DNA of 64,000 nt from positions 62,001 through 126,000 of the forward strand of contig WASS01000015.1 of the NCBI GenBank assembly GCA_009712635.1. The letters are read 5' to 3'. How positions within the stretch are numbered: the first letter of the stretch is position 1; every line of letters begins with the position of its first letter. Both the position numbers and the translations under genes were made by a program. The notes below the pieces were generated by a model that saw nothing but the letters and a program-made list of their open reading frames with translations, was not told the origin of the DNA and made no database searches. The stretch is from Hungatella sp. (GTDB lineage Bacteria; Bacillota; Clostridia; Lachnospirales; Lachnospiraceae). Positions 55,506-62,581 of the stretch are shown in pieces.

Positions 55506-55546
55506 ATAGCCGATACAATCTACATGGTCAATGTATTTTCGGCTAT
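55506..55546 (-). promoter_or_regulatory. Inverted repeat upstream of the ATPase gene
   Basis: ATAGCCGA and TCGGCTAT are separated by 25 bases, 40 bases upstream of the ATPase start; a third TCGGCTA copy lies at about 55482. It may be an operator. The rest of the stretch 55467-55651 is AT-rich and shows no coding. Confidence 0.4.
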
Positions 55547-55651
55547 TATTTATATTAATTATATTTTAGACGAAATAGTGGAAATATATACCATTATAAA
55601 AGGAGTTACCAGCATTTCGATGATGAGAGTTTGCTTTCAACCGATACATCA

Positions 55652-55685
55652 CAAGGGCACGTGGGTTCGAATCCCACCGCTTCCG
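55652..55685 (+). repeat. Right copy of the 34-bp direct repeat (attachment site)
   Basis: It is an exact copy of the 3' end of tRNA-Ser at 53975-54008. The sequence to its left does not resemble the 5' half of the tRNA, so it is not a second tRNA gene. Confidence 0.85.
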
Positions 55686-55696
55686 CTAACAGCGAT

Positions 55697-55730
55697 CCCG
55701 CGTAAATCAATGGTTTACGCGGGTTTGTTT
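55697..55730 (+). terminator. Hairpin terminator, likely the original terminator of tRNA-Ser
   Basis: CCCGCGTAAA and TTTACGCGGG form a perfect 10-bp stem followed by TTTGTTTATG. It lies 12 bases after the right repeat and no plus-strand gene precedes it, fitting displacement from the tRNA. Confidence 0.75.
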
Positions 55731-55759
55731 ATGCCTTTTTATGGAGTTCGATACATCAC

Positions 55760-56389
55760 TCATTCAAAAATTTCACTTTCTTCCTTAAGGTACTTCACTA
55801 ATGACGAATATTTCATTGTTGGGATTAAAAACAGACTGAAAAATATTAATAAAGCAATCCTAAGCAGCCATGCCATAGGTAAAGAAACCGACAATTCATT
55901 TGGTATGAATGTCATAACACCCAACAAGGTTATCATAAAAACAGCCCAGGCGCATGCTCGTCTGACTGTCTTATAGATGCTTAGTTTATCGTGTATATCT
56001 GTATGCAATTCAAATGGCACCCCATCACTTTTTTTCTCTAAAATCAAAAGTTCCTTATTGAGCCCGCCAGGAGAAGTAGCAATCTGCCCTATCCCTTTTG
56101 CATATGGCCTCCACGACACTTTTCCATAGGAAAAATTAAGGTAGATGTTTTTTGTAAAAGTCTGAAATCCCATACTTTCAAGATAACTGCGATAGTCTTT
56201 TGCTTTGGAATAAGCCTGATTCCCTACAAACTCTATCGCATATTCGTATTCATTAGGTGAGCATTCATCAAAAACATAGGTTAGCCTTCCACATTTCTTT
56301 AGCCGGTAACCATCCCTGGCCATACGATTTAACCACTTTTCCTGTCCATTCAGAAAATCAAAAAAATATCGAAATACTGTTTTGCTCAT
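55760..56389 (-). CDS. DUF2812 domain membrane protein
   Basis: This 209-residue protein has the DUF2812 pattern (WLNRMARDGYRLKKCGRLTYVFDECSP, then YEYAIEF) in a cytoplasmic N-terminal part, and two membrane segments near residues 148-168 and 175-195. Its gene overlaps the PadR regulator gene by four bases. PadR/DUF2812 pairs are frequent in Firmicutes and may sense envelope conditions; a function has not been shown. Confidence 0.85.
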   Translation of the reverse strand: MSKTVFRYFFDFLNGQEKWLNRMARDGYRLKKCGRLTYVFDECSPNEYEYAIEFVGNQAYSKAKDYRSYLESMGFQTFTKNIYLNFSYGKVSWRPYAKGIGQIATSPGGLNKELLILEKKSDGVPFELHTDIHDKLSIYKTVRRACAWAVFMITLLGVMTFIPNELSVSLPMAWLLRIALLIFFSLFLIPTMKYSSLVKYLKEESEIFE

Positions 56390-56727
56390 TTAGTTCTATC
56401 CCCCTTAATAACTGTTGATGCCAGTTGCAAAACCTGCTCTATACGTTGTAATTCTTCTTCTGCTTTCTGCTTCCCAATATGTGTTATAAGGTATTCTTTT
56501 TTCTTGTTATCTGATTCATCGTTAAAAGGGGCAATCCATTCTTTCTTTACAAGGGTATTGATCGCCCCATACAAAGTACCCGCACCTAAGACAACTCGTC
56601 CGTTGGTCTCCTTCTCAATAAACTGCATGATTCCATAACCATGATTGGGCTTATATACAGCCAAGAGAACAAAGAAGGTTGTTTCCGTCAATGCACCACC
56701 CTTTATATTATCTCTGATATATACCAC
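56386..56727 (-). CDS. PadR-family transcriptional regulator
   Basis: This 113-residue winged-helix protein reads DNIKGGALTETTFFVLL, then HGYGIMQFIEKETNGRVVLGAGTLYGAINTLVKKEWI, the standard PadR fold with a C-terminal coiled coil. It starts at a GTG at 56727 with AGGA upstream, though internal starts (TTG near 56694) are possible. It probably represses its own operon through the inverted repeat upstream. Confidence 0.9.
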   Translation of the reverse strand: MVYIRDNIKGGALTETTFFVLLAVYKPNHGYGIMQFIEKETNGRVVLGAGTLYGAINTLVKKEWIAPFNDESDNKKKEYLITHIGKQKAEEELQRIEQVLQLASTVIKGDRTK

Positions 56728-56740
56728 TCCTGCTTAATTT

Positions 56741-56780
56741 ATTACGTTTACCGTAATAAAAATATATCACTAAACGTAAT
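56741..56780. promoter_or_regulatory. Inverted repeat, probable PadR operator
   Basis: ATTACGTTTA (56741-56750) and TAAACGTAAT (56771-56780) are perfect 10-bp arms with a 20-base spacer; a further CCGTAAT half lies inside. It is just upstream of the padR start and near the divergent GNAT gene. Confidence 0.6.
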
Positions 56781-56879
56781 AGATGTCAAGCTGGCATCAT
56801 TGTGTTTTATAACAATATCTGGTATATTTGTTTAACGGTATAATTGTCTGTTTATGATAAGATGGAGGATGAAAAAAAT

Positions 56880-57464
56880 ATGAAATTAGAACCAAATTTT
56901 CTACAGAAACCAACTTTACAGGGTGAAAAAGTGATTCTTCGCCCATTCGAAACCGAAGACATTGACACCATGCTTGATATATTATCCGATTATGAAGTAC
57001 GAAAACTCACGGGTTCTGTCTGCAATGATAAAGAAGCCTATACCCCATCATCGGAAGAAGAATTAGAGAAAACCAGGCATTGGTACCGCACCCGGAATGA
57101 ACAGGAAAATCGTCTTGATCTGGCCATTGTAGATAAGAAAACAAACAAAGTTGTTGGAGAAGTTGTCTTTAACGAATATGATGACAGTTCCAATAAGGTT
57201 AATTTCCGAATCCTCATCGGACCAGACGGAAGAAACAAAGGCTTGGGAAGTGAAGCCACCTCGCTTTTTCTTGAGTATGGATTTAATACCCTTAAACTTC
57301 ATAAAATTGGACTTCATGTATTCAGCTTTAATCCACGCGGCGAACATGTTTACATAAAAAATGGTTTTGTCTTAGAGGGTATTTTAAGGGAAGATTTCAG
57401 ATATGAAGAAGAGTATATTGACACTAAGGTGTATGGACTCCTCTCATCTGAATTTCATGTATAG
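56880..57464 (+). CDS. GNAT N-acetyltransferase, RimJ/RimL-like
   Basis: This 194-residue acetyltransferase has VILRPFETEDIDTML at the start, acetyl-CoA contacts in GPDGRNKGLGSEATSLFLEYGF and the ending FNPRGEHVYIKNGFVLEGILREDF. Related proteins acetylate ribosomal or small-molecule amines. The ATG at 56880 follows GGAGG; a TTG at 56844 would extend it by 12 residues. A resistance role is possible because a CAT-like gene lies next to it, but is not shown. Confidence 0.88.
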   Translation: MKLEPNFLQKPTLQGEKVILRPFETEDIDTMLDILSDYEVRKLTGSVCNDKEAYTPSSEEELEKTRHWYRTRNEQENRLDLAIVDKKTNKVVGEVVFNEYDDSSNKVNFRILIGPDGRNKGLGSEATSLFLEYGFNTLKLHKIGLHVFSFNPRGEHVYIKNGFVLEGILREDFRYEEEYIDTKVYGLLSSEFHV

Positions 57465-57564
57465 GAGATACGAGGATCAATAAAAATCTTTCCCCAGGGT
57501 ATTTCTATTTTATTTCCTTTTCTTTCAGAACATTTCTTGACAAGCACCTTTGCCGTAGAATAGA

Positions 57565-57609
57565 AAAGGGTAAACTGTACTCTAACAGTAAGTACAGTTT
57601 ACCCCTTTC
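57565..57609. terminator. Hairpin terminator between convergent GNAT and CAT-like genes
   Basis: AAAGGGTAAACTGTACT and AGTACAGTTTACCC form a long stem. On the minus strand it ends in TTTTCTATTC, fitting the CAT-like gene best. Confidence 0.75.
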
Positions 57610-57635
57610 GCTTTACCACCGCTGCTGGTAAAACA

Positions 57636-58292
57636 TTACTTATAAAGCCAATCGTTATAATTACCTGCTAATTCCTGCAATGCATTGGTAAATCTTCCTA
57701 CATGAAACCCGTCACATACTGAGTGATGTACCTGGACTGATAATGGCATCAGAACCTTGTTATCCTGCTCGATAAACTTTCCAATAGTAAATATAGGAGG
57801 CAAATAACTTCCATCTGTGTATACATTTAAATTAAATCCGGTAAAACTCGTCCAAGGCAAACATGATATGTTGAACGTATTGAGTGGTTGATCCGGTTTT
57901 GGCATCAGATTTTCAGCACTTGAATAACAGTCAATATCAGATATGCAGTTTTCATAAAACTGTATAAAAGAATCGCTGTGAATCGTCCATATGCTGGAAA
58001 ACAATTCTTTTTCTTTATTGAATATGGTGTAACTTGGATTAAGTTCATCCCAAAAACCTAAATTACCATCGGAATCAATATTCATACGAAACTCCTGATA
58101 CTGATTAACAACAGTAGTAAGCATATAAATCTGAGCTGGATATATCTTTTTGTTCATGCTCTTTATTGCTGTTCTAACACCAGTTATATCAATATTATAG
58201 GTTAAGCTATAGGTGCAGCATACCTTGTTCATATAGTGATTGTAATATTCCTTACGCACCCAATTATTTATATCAATTAAATTAAAACTCAT
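57636..58292 (-). CDS. Type A chloramphenicol acetyltransferase-like protein
   Basis: This 218-residue protein has standard CAT length. RKEYYNHY near residues 13-20, EFRMNI, FNISCLPWTSFTGFNLN and the active site HHSVCDGFHVGRF (catalytic His190, Asp194) are all kept. Type A CAT is a trimer that acetylates chloramphenicol with acetyl-CoA. It is diverged from the well-known catP/catD sequences, so the drug phenotype is inferred. AGGAGA precedes the ATG. The gene is clearly more AT-rich than most neighbours, a sign of transfer. Confidence 0.85.
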   Translation of the reverse strand: MSFNLIDINNWVRKEYYNHYMNKVCCTYSLTYNIDITGVRTAIKSMNKKIYPAQIYMLTTVVNQYQEFRMNIDSDGNLGFWDELNPSYTIFNKEKELFSSIWTIHSDSFIQFYENCISDIDCYSSAENLMPKPDQPLNTFNISCLPWTSFTGFNLNVYTDGSYLPPIFTIGKFIEQDNKVLMPLSVQVHHSVCDGFHVGRFTNALQELAGNYNDWLYK

Positions 58293-58407
58293 AATAATTC
58301 TCCTGGTTTTCAATTATTTTACGTGCAAAAGCTTATGCAATGCACGATAAAGAAATTGTTGATACCATTGTTTATTCATCCCTTTCCGATTATACTGTGA
58401 TAATTTA

Positions 58408-58656
58408 TTATAACACATTTTTAAATAAAGGGAATTTGAAGCTTACGTATGCACTGCAAACCTTATCATTTTTCCCTGTTCCATAGTACTCTCTCCACAT
58501 TTGTGGAATCTCAGTCTCCGCTCCATCATACTGAAATACTTTTGAGACTCCGATCACGGTAAACTGGTCTTTTTCTACAATTTTGTAATTTTGTAAAATA
58601 GAAAGTACAAGACTTTTTATCTTTTCTATGATAAACTTTTCATGTAAGTTTACTTG
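58408..58656 (-). pseudogene. Remnant of a GyrI-like/AraC effector-binding domain
   Basis: The minus-strand frame is open from 58656 to a TAA at 58408 but has no start codon or ribosome binding site. From about 58587 it reads YKIVEKDQFTVIGVSKVF, then EIPQMWREYYGTGKND and KVCSAYVSF, closely like the first third of GyrI-like small-molecule-binding domains that follow AraC or MerR DNA-binding domains. The match stops after about 50 residues, so both ends of the original gene are lost. It fills most of the 467-base gap between the CAT-like and GNAT genes. Confidence 0.65.
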
Positions 58657-58690
58657 TCAGAGGACTTATAATCATCATGATTATTTAAGT

Positions 58691-58726
58691 GGGATAAGAT
58701 CTAAAAAGATCTTGTCCCTTTTTTTC
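58691..58726 (+). terminator. Strong intrinsic terminator just upstream of a GNAT gene
   Basis: GGGATAAGATCT and AGATCTTGTCCC form a 12-bp stem with one G-U and a four-base loop, followed by eight T. It lies 34 bases before the start of the GNAT gene at 58760, so it either ends an upstream transcript or acts as an attenuator in the GNAT leader. Confidence 0.85.
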
Positions 58727-58759
58727 TGACTGAATATAAAACAACGGAGGGCAAAAGAA

Positions 58760-59296
58760 ATGTATATAGAAACAAACAGACTGATTATCCGAAACTTCAA
58801 AGAAAAGGACGCAGCAGGTTTATACGAATACCTTGCCGCACCACCCGTACATTGCTTTTACAGTGAAAAAGTAAACTCTTACGAAGAAGCCGTAAAAAAA
58901 GTAAAAGAAAAACAGAATGGGGATGGTCATGGAGACTGCTACGCCGTATGTCTGCGTGATACTGATTTTATTATTGGAGAAATATTTACAATGAAAGAAC
59001 ATCCGGACACATACAGCGTCGGTTGGAATTTCAATCTGAAATATGGCAGAAAAGGTTATGCAAAGGAAGCAGCCGAGGCTGTTATTAACAATCTTTTTGA
59101 AAACGATGCAAGAAGAATCTATGCCTACGCAGAAGATGATAATCTCCCCTCCCAGAAGCTTTGTGAACGCCTTGGAATGAGGAGAGAAGGTTTATTTGTT
59201 GAATTTATTTCATTTGTTAACAATCCCGACGGAACACCGCTTTATGAAAACACATATCAGTATGCTGTTTTAAAGAAAGAATGGAATATTAAATAA
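58760..59296 (+). CDS. GNAT N-acetyltransferase, RimJ/RimL-like
   Basis: This 178-residue acetyltransferase begins MYIETNRLIIRNFKEKDA, has NLKYGRKGYAKEAAEAVINN near residues 92-111 for acetyl-CoA and ends with ARRIYAYAEDDNLPSQKLCERLGMRREG. A GGAGGG site precedes the ATG. A terminator hairpin just upstream suggests either regulation by attenuation or insulation from upstream transcription. The substrate is unknown. Confidence 0.9.
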   Translation: MYIETNRLIIRNFKEKDAAGLYEYLAAPPVHCFYSEKVNSYEEAVKKVKEKQNGDGHGDCYAVCLRDTDFIIGEIFTMKEHPDTYSVGWNFNLKYGRKGYAKEAAEAVINNLFENDARRIYAYAEDDNLPSQKLCERLGMRREGLFVEFISFVNNPDGTPLYENTYQYAVLKKEWNIK

Positions 59297-59362
59297 CGGA
59301 AGACTGAATTGATTTTTCTGAAATCTGACATACTACCTTTGATTAAAAGAATGGAGGTCACT

Positions 59363-61273
59363 ATGTCAGAAGCAGTTTTAGAAAAGCCAAAAGATCGTGT
59401 CAGTTATCACGATTCCGTAGAAGAAATGCTGGTGAGAATCAGAGATGACGGTTTATCCAGCGTATTCTCAAGATATGATGAGCAGGAAAAGATACGATGC
59501 AAATTTTGTCTCCAGGGACTTAGCTGTCAGCTGTGCACCAATGGACCCTGCCGGATTAACGAACAGAAAGGTCCTGAAAAGGGTGCCTGTGGAATTGGGC
59601 CCGATGCCATGGCAATGAGAAATCTCCTTATGAGAAATATCATGGGAGCTGCTACTTATGCCCATCATGCCTATGAAGCATTTCGGACACTGAAAGAAAC
59701 AGGAAAGGGTAATACAACCTTTCAGATCACTGATACGGAAAAACTAAGATGGATGTGCGAAAAAACAGGGATTGACACCAGTCAGTCCATCAATGAGATG
59801 GCAACCTGCCTTGCGGAGCTGTTAGACCGGGAAATGAAAGTAAACCCGGATCAGCACAGCATCATGGTGGAGGCATTTGCTCCGAAAAAGCGAAAAAAAA
59901 TATGGCATGATCTAAACATTTATCCTTCCGGAATTGAACATGAAGTGCAAAACAGTATTGCAAGCTGCCTGACCAATGTAGATGGAGACTATGTCTCTCT
60001 TGCAAAAAAGGCACTGCGTCTGGGGTTGTCCACCATCTATACTGCCCAGATCGGTCTTGAAATGACCCAGGACATTTTATTTGGAACTCCTAAGCCCCAC
60101 GAAGTTGATGTGGATATGGGTATTATGGATCCGGATTATGTAAACATTGCATTTAACGGCCATCAGCCCTGGATCGGTGCTGCTGCCCTTATGAAAGCAA
60201 AAACAAAGGAATTTCAGGATCTGGCAAAGCAGTGCGGTGCAAAAGGAATCCACATTGTAGGATCCATTGAAACGGGGCAGGAACTGCTCCAGAGATTTGA
60301 AATGGATGATGTTTTTGTAGGGCTGATGGGAAACTGGCTGGCCATTGAACCGTTCCTGGCTACCGGTACCGTAGATGCCTTTGTCATGGAGGAAAACTGC
60401 TCTCCGCCAGCTATTGATCAATATGCGGAAAAATACCAGGTTGCCCTTGTCAGTGTCAGCACCATCATCGGCGTCCCCGGAACAGAGCATGAGATGCCAT
60501 ACTATCCTCAAAAAGCGGAAGAAATGGCGGATAAATGCATTCATATCGCAATTGAGAACTTCAAAAAAAGACATGGTAAAATAAAACCCATGGTACCCCG
60601 GCATGTTCAGAAAGCAATTGCCGGCTTCTCAACGGAAGCCGTACTGAATGCAATCGGAAACGATTTACAGAATCTTGTAGATGTCATTGCAAAAGGACAG
60701 CTCAAAGGAATTGTAGCCCTGGCAAACTGCTCAACCTTAAGAAACGGTCCACAGGACTGGAATACTGTAAACCTGGCAAAGCAGCTGATTAAGAGAGATA
60801 TTCTGGTTGTCGCAGGCGGCTGTGGAAATCATGGTTTAGAAGTGGCCGGTATGTGTAACCTGGATGCCATAAACCAGGCAGGAGATGGCTTAAAAGCAGT
60901 CTGCAGTGCTCTGAAAATCCCACCGGTATTAAGTTTCGGAACCTGTACGGATACAGGAAGAATCTCCATGCTGGTAACAGCCCTGGCTGACTATCTGGAT
61001 GCAGATATCTCCGATCTTCCCATTGCTGTTACAGCACCGGAATGGATGGAGCAGAAAGCTACCATAGACGGCATATTTGCCGTTGCTTACGGTGCCTTCA
61101 CCCATCTTTCACCGACTCCCTTTATCACTGGTGCACCCAGGCTTGTGAAACTGCTCACAGAGGATGTAGAAGGTTTGACCGGCGGAAAGGTGGCTCTGGG
61201 AGATGATCCTGTGGAAGTGGCTGAAAAAATTGAAAGCCACATCATGAAAAAAAGAAAAGCTATGGGGCTGTAA
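59363..61273 (+). CDS. CooS-family protein with hybrid-cluster-protein active-site ligands (CODH/HCP type)
   Basis: This 636-residue protein has full CooS length and fold. B-cluster cysteines are Cys55, 58, 63 and 76; the usual D-cluster Cys-x7-Cys is changed to Cys46-x2-Cys49, with Ser54 at the normal second site. In the active site, the C-cluster ligands His267 (NGHQP), Cys346, Cys456, Cys487 and Cys528 are kept, but the Cys of canonical ICCTG is missing and Glu303 (SIETG) stands there. In addition PEWMEQKA gives Glu563 and Lys565, matching the Glu-x-Lys of hybrid cluster protein. It probably holds an Fe-S-O hybrid cluster rather than Ni-Fe-S. No cooC, cooF or acetyl-CoA synthase genes are nearby. 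GGAGG precedes the ATG at 59363. Confidence 0.85.
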   Translation: MSEAVLEKPKDRVSYHDSVEEMLVRIRDDGLSSVFSRYDEQEKIRCKFCLQGLSCQLCTNGPCRINEQKGPEKGACGIGPDAMAMRNLLMRNIMGAATYAHHAYEAFRTLKETGKGNTTFQITDTEKLRWMCEKTGIDTSQSINEMATCLAELLDREMKVNPDQHSIMVEAFAPKKRKKIWHDLNIYPSGIEHEVQNSIASCLTNVDGDYVSLAKKALRLGLSTIYTAQIGLEMTQDILFGTPKPHEVDVDMGIMDPDYVNIAFNGHQPWIGAAALMKAKTKEFQDLAKQCGAKGIHIVGSIETGQELLQRFEMDDVFVGLMGNWLAIEPFLATGTVDAFVMEENCSPPAIDQYAEKYQVALVSVSTIIGVPGTEHEMPYYPQKAEEMADKCIHIAIENFKKRHGKIKPMVPRHVQKAIAGFSTEAVLNAIGNDLQNLVDVIAKGQLKGIVALANCSTLRNGPQDWNTVNLAKQLIKRDILVVAGGCGNHGLEVAGMCNLDAINQAGDGLKAVCSALKIPPVLSFGTCTDTGRISMLVTALADYLDADISDLPIAVTAPEWMEQKATIDGIFAVAYGAFTHLSPTPFITGAPRLVKLLTEDVEGLTGGKVALGDDPVEVAEKIESHIMKKRKAMGL

Positions 61274-61281
61274 TGTAGAAA

Positions 61282-61318
61282 AAGACCGTATTATTCCTGA
61301 AGGGAATGATGCGGTCTT
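61282..61318 (+). terminator. Hairpin terminator after the CooS-family gene
   Basis: AAGACCG and CGGTCTT close an imperfect inner stem (ATTCC/GGAAT), followed by CTTTACA. Confidence 0.7.
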
Positions 61319-61352
61319 CTTTACACGTAGCTTTAGGTGCGCAAAACAAGGA

Positions 61353-61381
61353 TTGAAGTAGACGGATTTATGATATATAAT
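61353..61381 (+). promoter_or_regulatory. Probable sigma-A promoter of the anion permease gene
   Basis: TTGAAG, a 17-base spacer and TATAAT lie 47 bases before the ATG at 61428. Confidence 0.65.
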
Positions 61382-61427
61382 AGCACGGAAGTATGATTAC
61401 TACCCTTTCTACTACTGGAGATAACTT

Positions 61428-62534
61428 ATGAAACAACCCATTTTATTTATTCAGAAAGAACCCGTTCTGACAGCAGCATCTATTCTTGCTTTGATTTCTG
61501 TCTTTTTTATTCCCCCAGATTCGGCCTATCTAAATTATATTGATTTTAAGACCCTGCTCTGCCTGTTCTGCCTCATGACCTCACTGAAAGGGATTGAGCG
61601 GGAAGGATTATTAAACGCGGTCTCGATAAAGCTGTCATCTGGTATGAAAGATTTAAAACCGCTGATTTTTCTCCTTGTTTTTACCAGTTTCTTTGCATCC
61701 ATGTTTATGACAAATGACGTCGCTTTAATTGCTCTGGTTCCTATAACCTTGTCTGTACTCTCCCTGTGCGGTCAGGAACGCCATACTGCCCTCGTTGTAG
61801 TCTTGCAGACAATTGCCGCAAACATTGGTTCCAGCTTTACGCCTATTGGGAATCCCCAGAATCTTTATCTGTTTACCCGGTATGAGTTTGGTCTCCCTTC
61901 TTTTCTAAAAGTGACTTTCCCTTTTGTTTTGTTTGGAGGAATACTGCTTTTGCTGGTGTGCTTTATTATTCCACGCTATCCCATCAGCCAGGAGACAGCC
62001 ACAGTTCCTGTTATACGAAAAAAACAGGTCATAGCCTACGGCGCCATGTTCTTACTGGCTGTGGCTGCGGTATTACGGTTGATTCCTTATCAGGCTGCTG
62101 CCCTGATCATTCTGGCTGCTACAGCAATCCTTGACAGGAGAACGCTTTATCAGGTTGATTATTTCCTTCTCCTTACGTTTGCCGCAATTTTTATTTTTGT
62201 GGGAAACCTAGCAAGGATTGACTGGGTTTTTCAGACCGTATCAGGTTTAATCAGAAAGGATACCATGGTAACGGCTGCTTTATTGAGCCAGTTTATCAGC
62301 AATGTTCCTGCAGCCGTCATGCTGTCCGGTTTTACAGATAATGCTCCCAGTCTGCTTACCGGAGTAAATGTAGGAGGGATGGGCACTCTCATTGCCTCAA
62401 TGGCAAGCGTTATCTCTTATAAACTGTTTGCTGCTGCCTATCCCAAAAAAACTTTGTCTTTTTTAGGTGTTTTTACCATTCTCAATCTTGTTTTTCTCAT
62501 TGCTCTGCTTTTATTTGAAGCAGTACTTATGTAA
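61428..62534 (+). CDS. Anion permease of the ArsB/NhaD/CitMHS superfamily
   Basis: This 368-residue integral membrane protein has about ten to eleven segments. The superfamily signatures are FMTNDVALIALVPITLSVL near residue 97, with the second half repeat FISNVPAAVMLSGF near 290, and IGSSFTPIGNPQNLYLF near 138. It is shorter than ArsB (about 430), as seen in many clostridial members. The substrate (dicarboxylate, arsenite, Na+/H+) cannot be decided. GGAG precedes the ATG. Confidence 0.85.
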   Translation: MKQPILFIQKEPVLTAASILALISVFFIPPDSAYLNYIDFKTLLCLFCLMTSLKGIEREGLLNAVSIKLSSGMKDLKPLIFLLVFTSFFASMFMTNDVALIALVPITLSVLSLCGQERHTALVVVLQTIAANIGSSFTPIGNPQNLYLFTRYEFGLPSFLKVTFPFVLFGGILLLLVCFIIPRYPISQETATVPVIRKKQVIAYGAMFLLAVAAVLRLIPYQAAALIILAATAILDRRTLYQVDYFLLLTFAAIFIFVGNLARIDWVFQTVSGLIRKDTMVTAALLSQFISNVPAAVMLSGFTDNAPSLLTGVNVGGMGTLIASMASVISYKLFAAAYPKKTLSFLGVFTILNLVFLIALLLFEAVLM

Positions 62535-62541
62535 AATTAGT

Positions 62542-62575
62542 AACAGCCAGCGGCTTATGTTAGCCATTGGCTGTT
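62542..62575 (+). terminator. Hairpin terminator after the permease gene
   Basis: AACAGCCA and TGGCTGTT enclose an inner GGCT/AGCC stem, followed by TTATAATC. Confidence 0.65.
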
Positions 62576-62581
62576 TTATAA

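Larger units (their letters stand above)
54009..55685. mobile_element. Putative mini-island or integrated-element remnant at tRNA-Ser
   Basis: A 1,677-base segment lies between the tRNA and an exact 34-bp copy of the tRNA 3' end, the arrangement left by site-specific integration into a tRNA gene. It contains one ATPase gene and no integrase. The tRNA is intact on the left, and what looks like its original terminator lies beyond the right copy. It may be a remnant, a satellite that uses a helper integrase, or the result of duplication. Confidence 0.65.

Noticed and set aside
55600-55685. A second, degraded tRNA-Ser gene at the right repeat
   Set aside because: Only the last 34 bases match; the preceding sequence shows no acceptor, D-arm or anticodon stem. 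An attachment-site copy explains it better.
58628-58730. ATG-started frame running into the terminator upstream of the GNAT gene, as a leader peptide
   Set aside because: There is no ribosome binding site, and the same DNA carries the better-supported minus-strand GyrI-like remnant. I report only the terminator.
59363-61273. Plain annotation as anaerobic carbon monoxide dehydrogenase catalytic subunit
   Set aside because: A C-cluster Cys is replaced by Glu and an HCP-type Glu-x-Lys motif is present, so CO oxidation should not be assumed.
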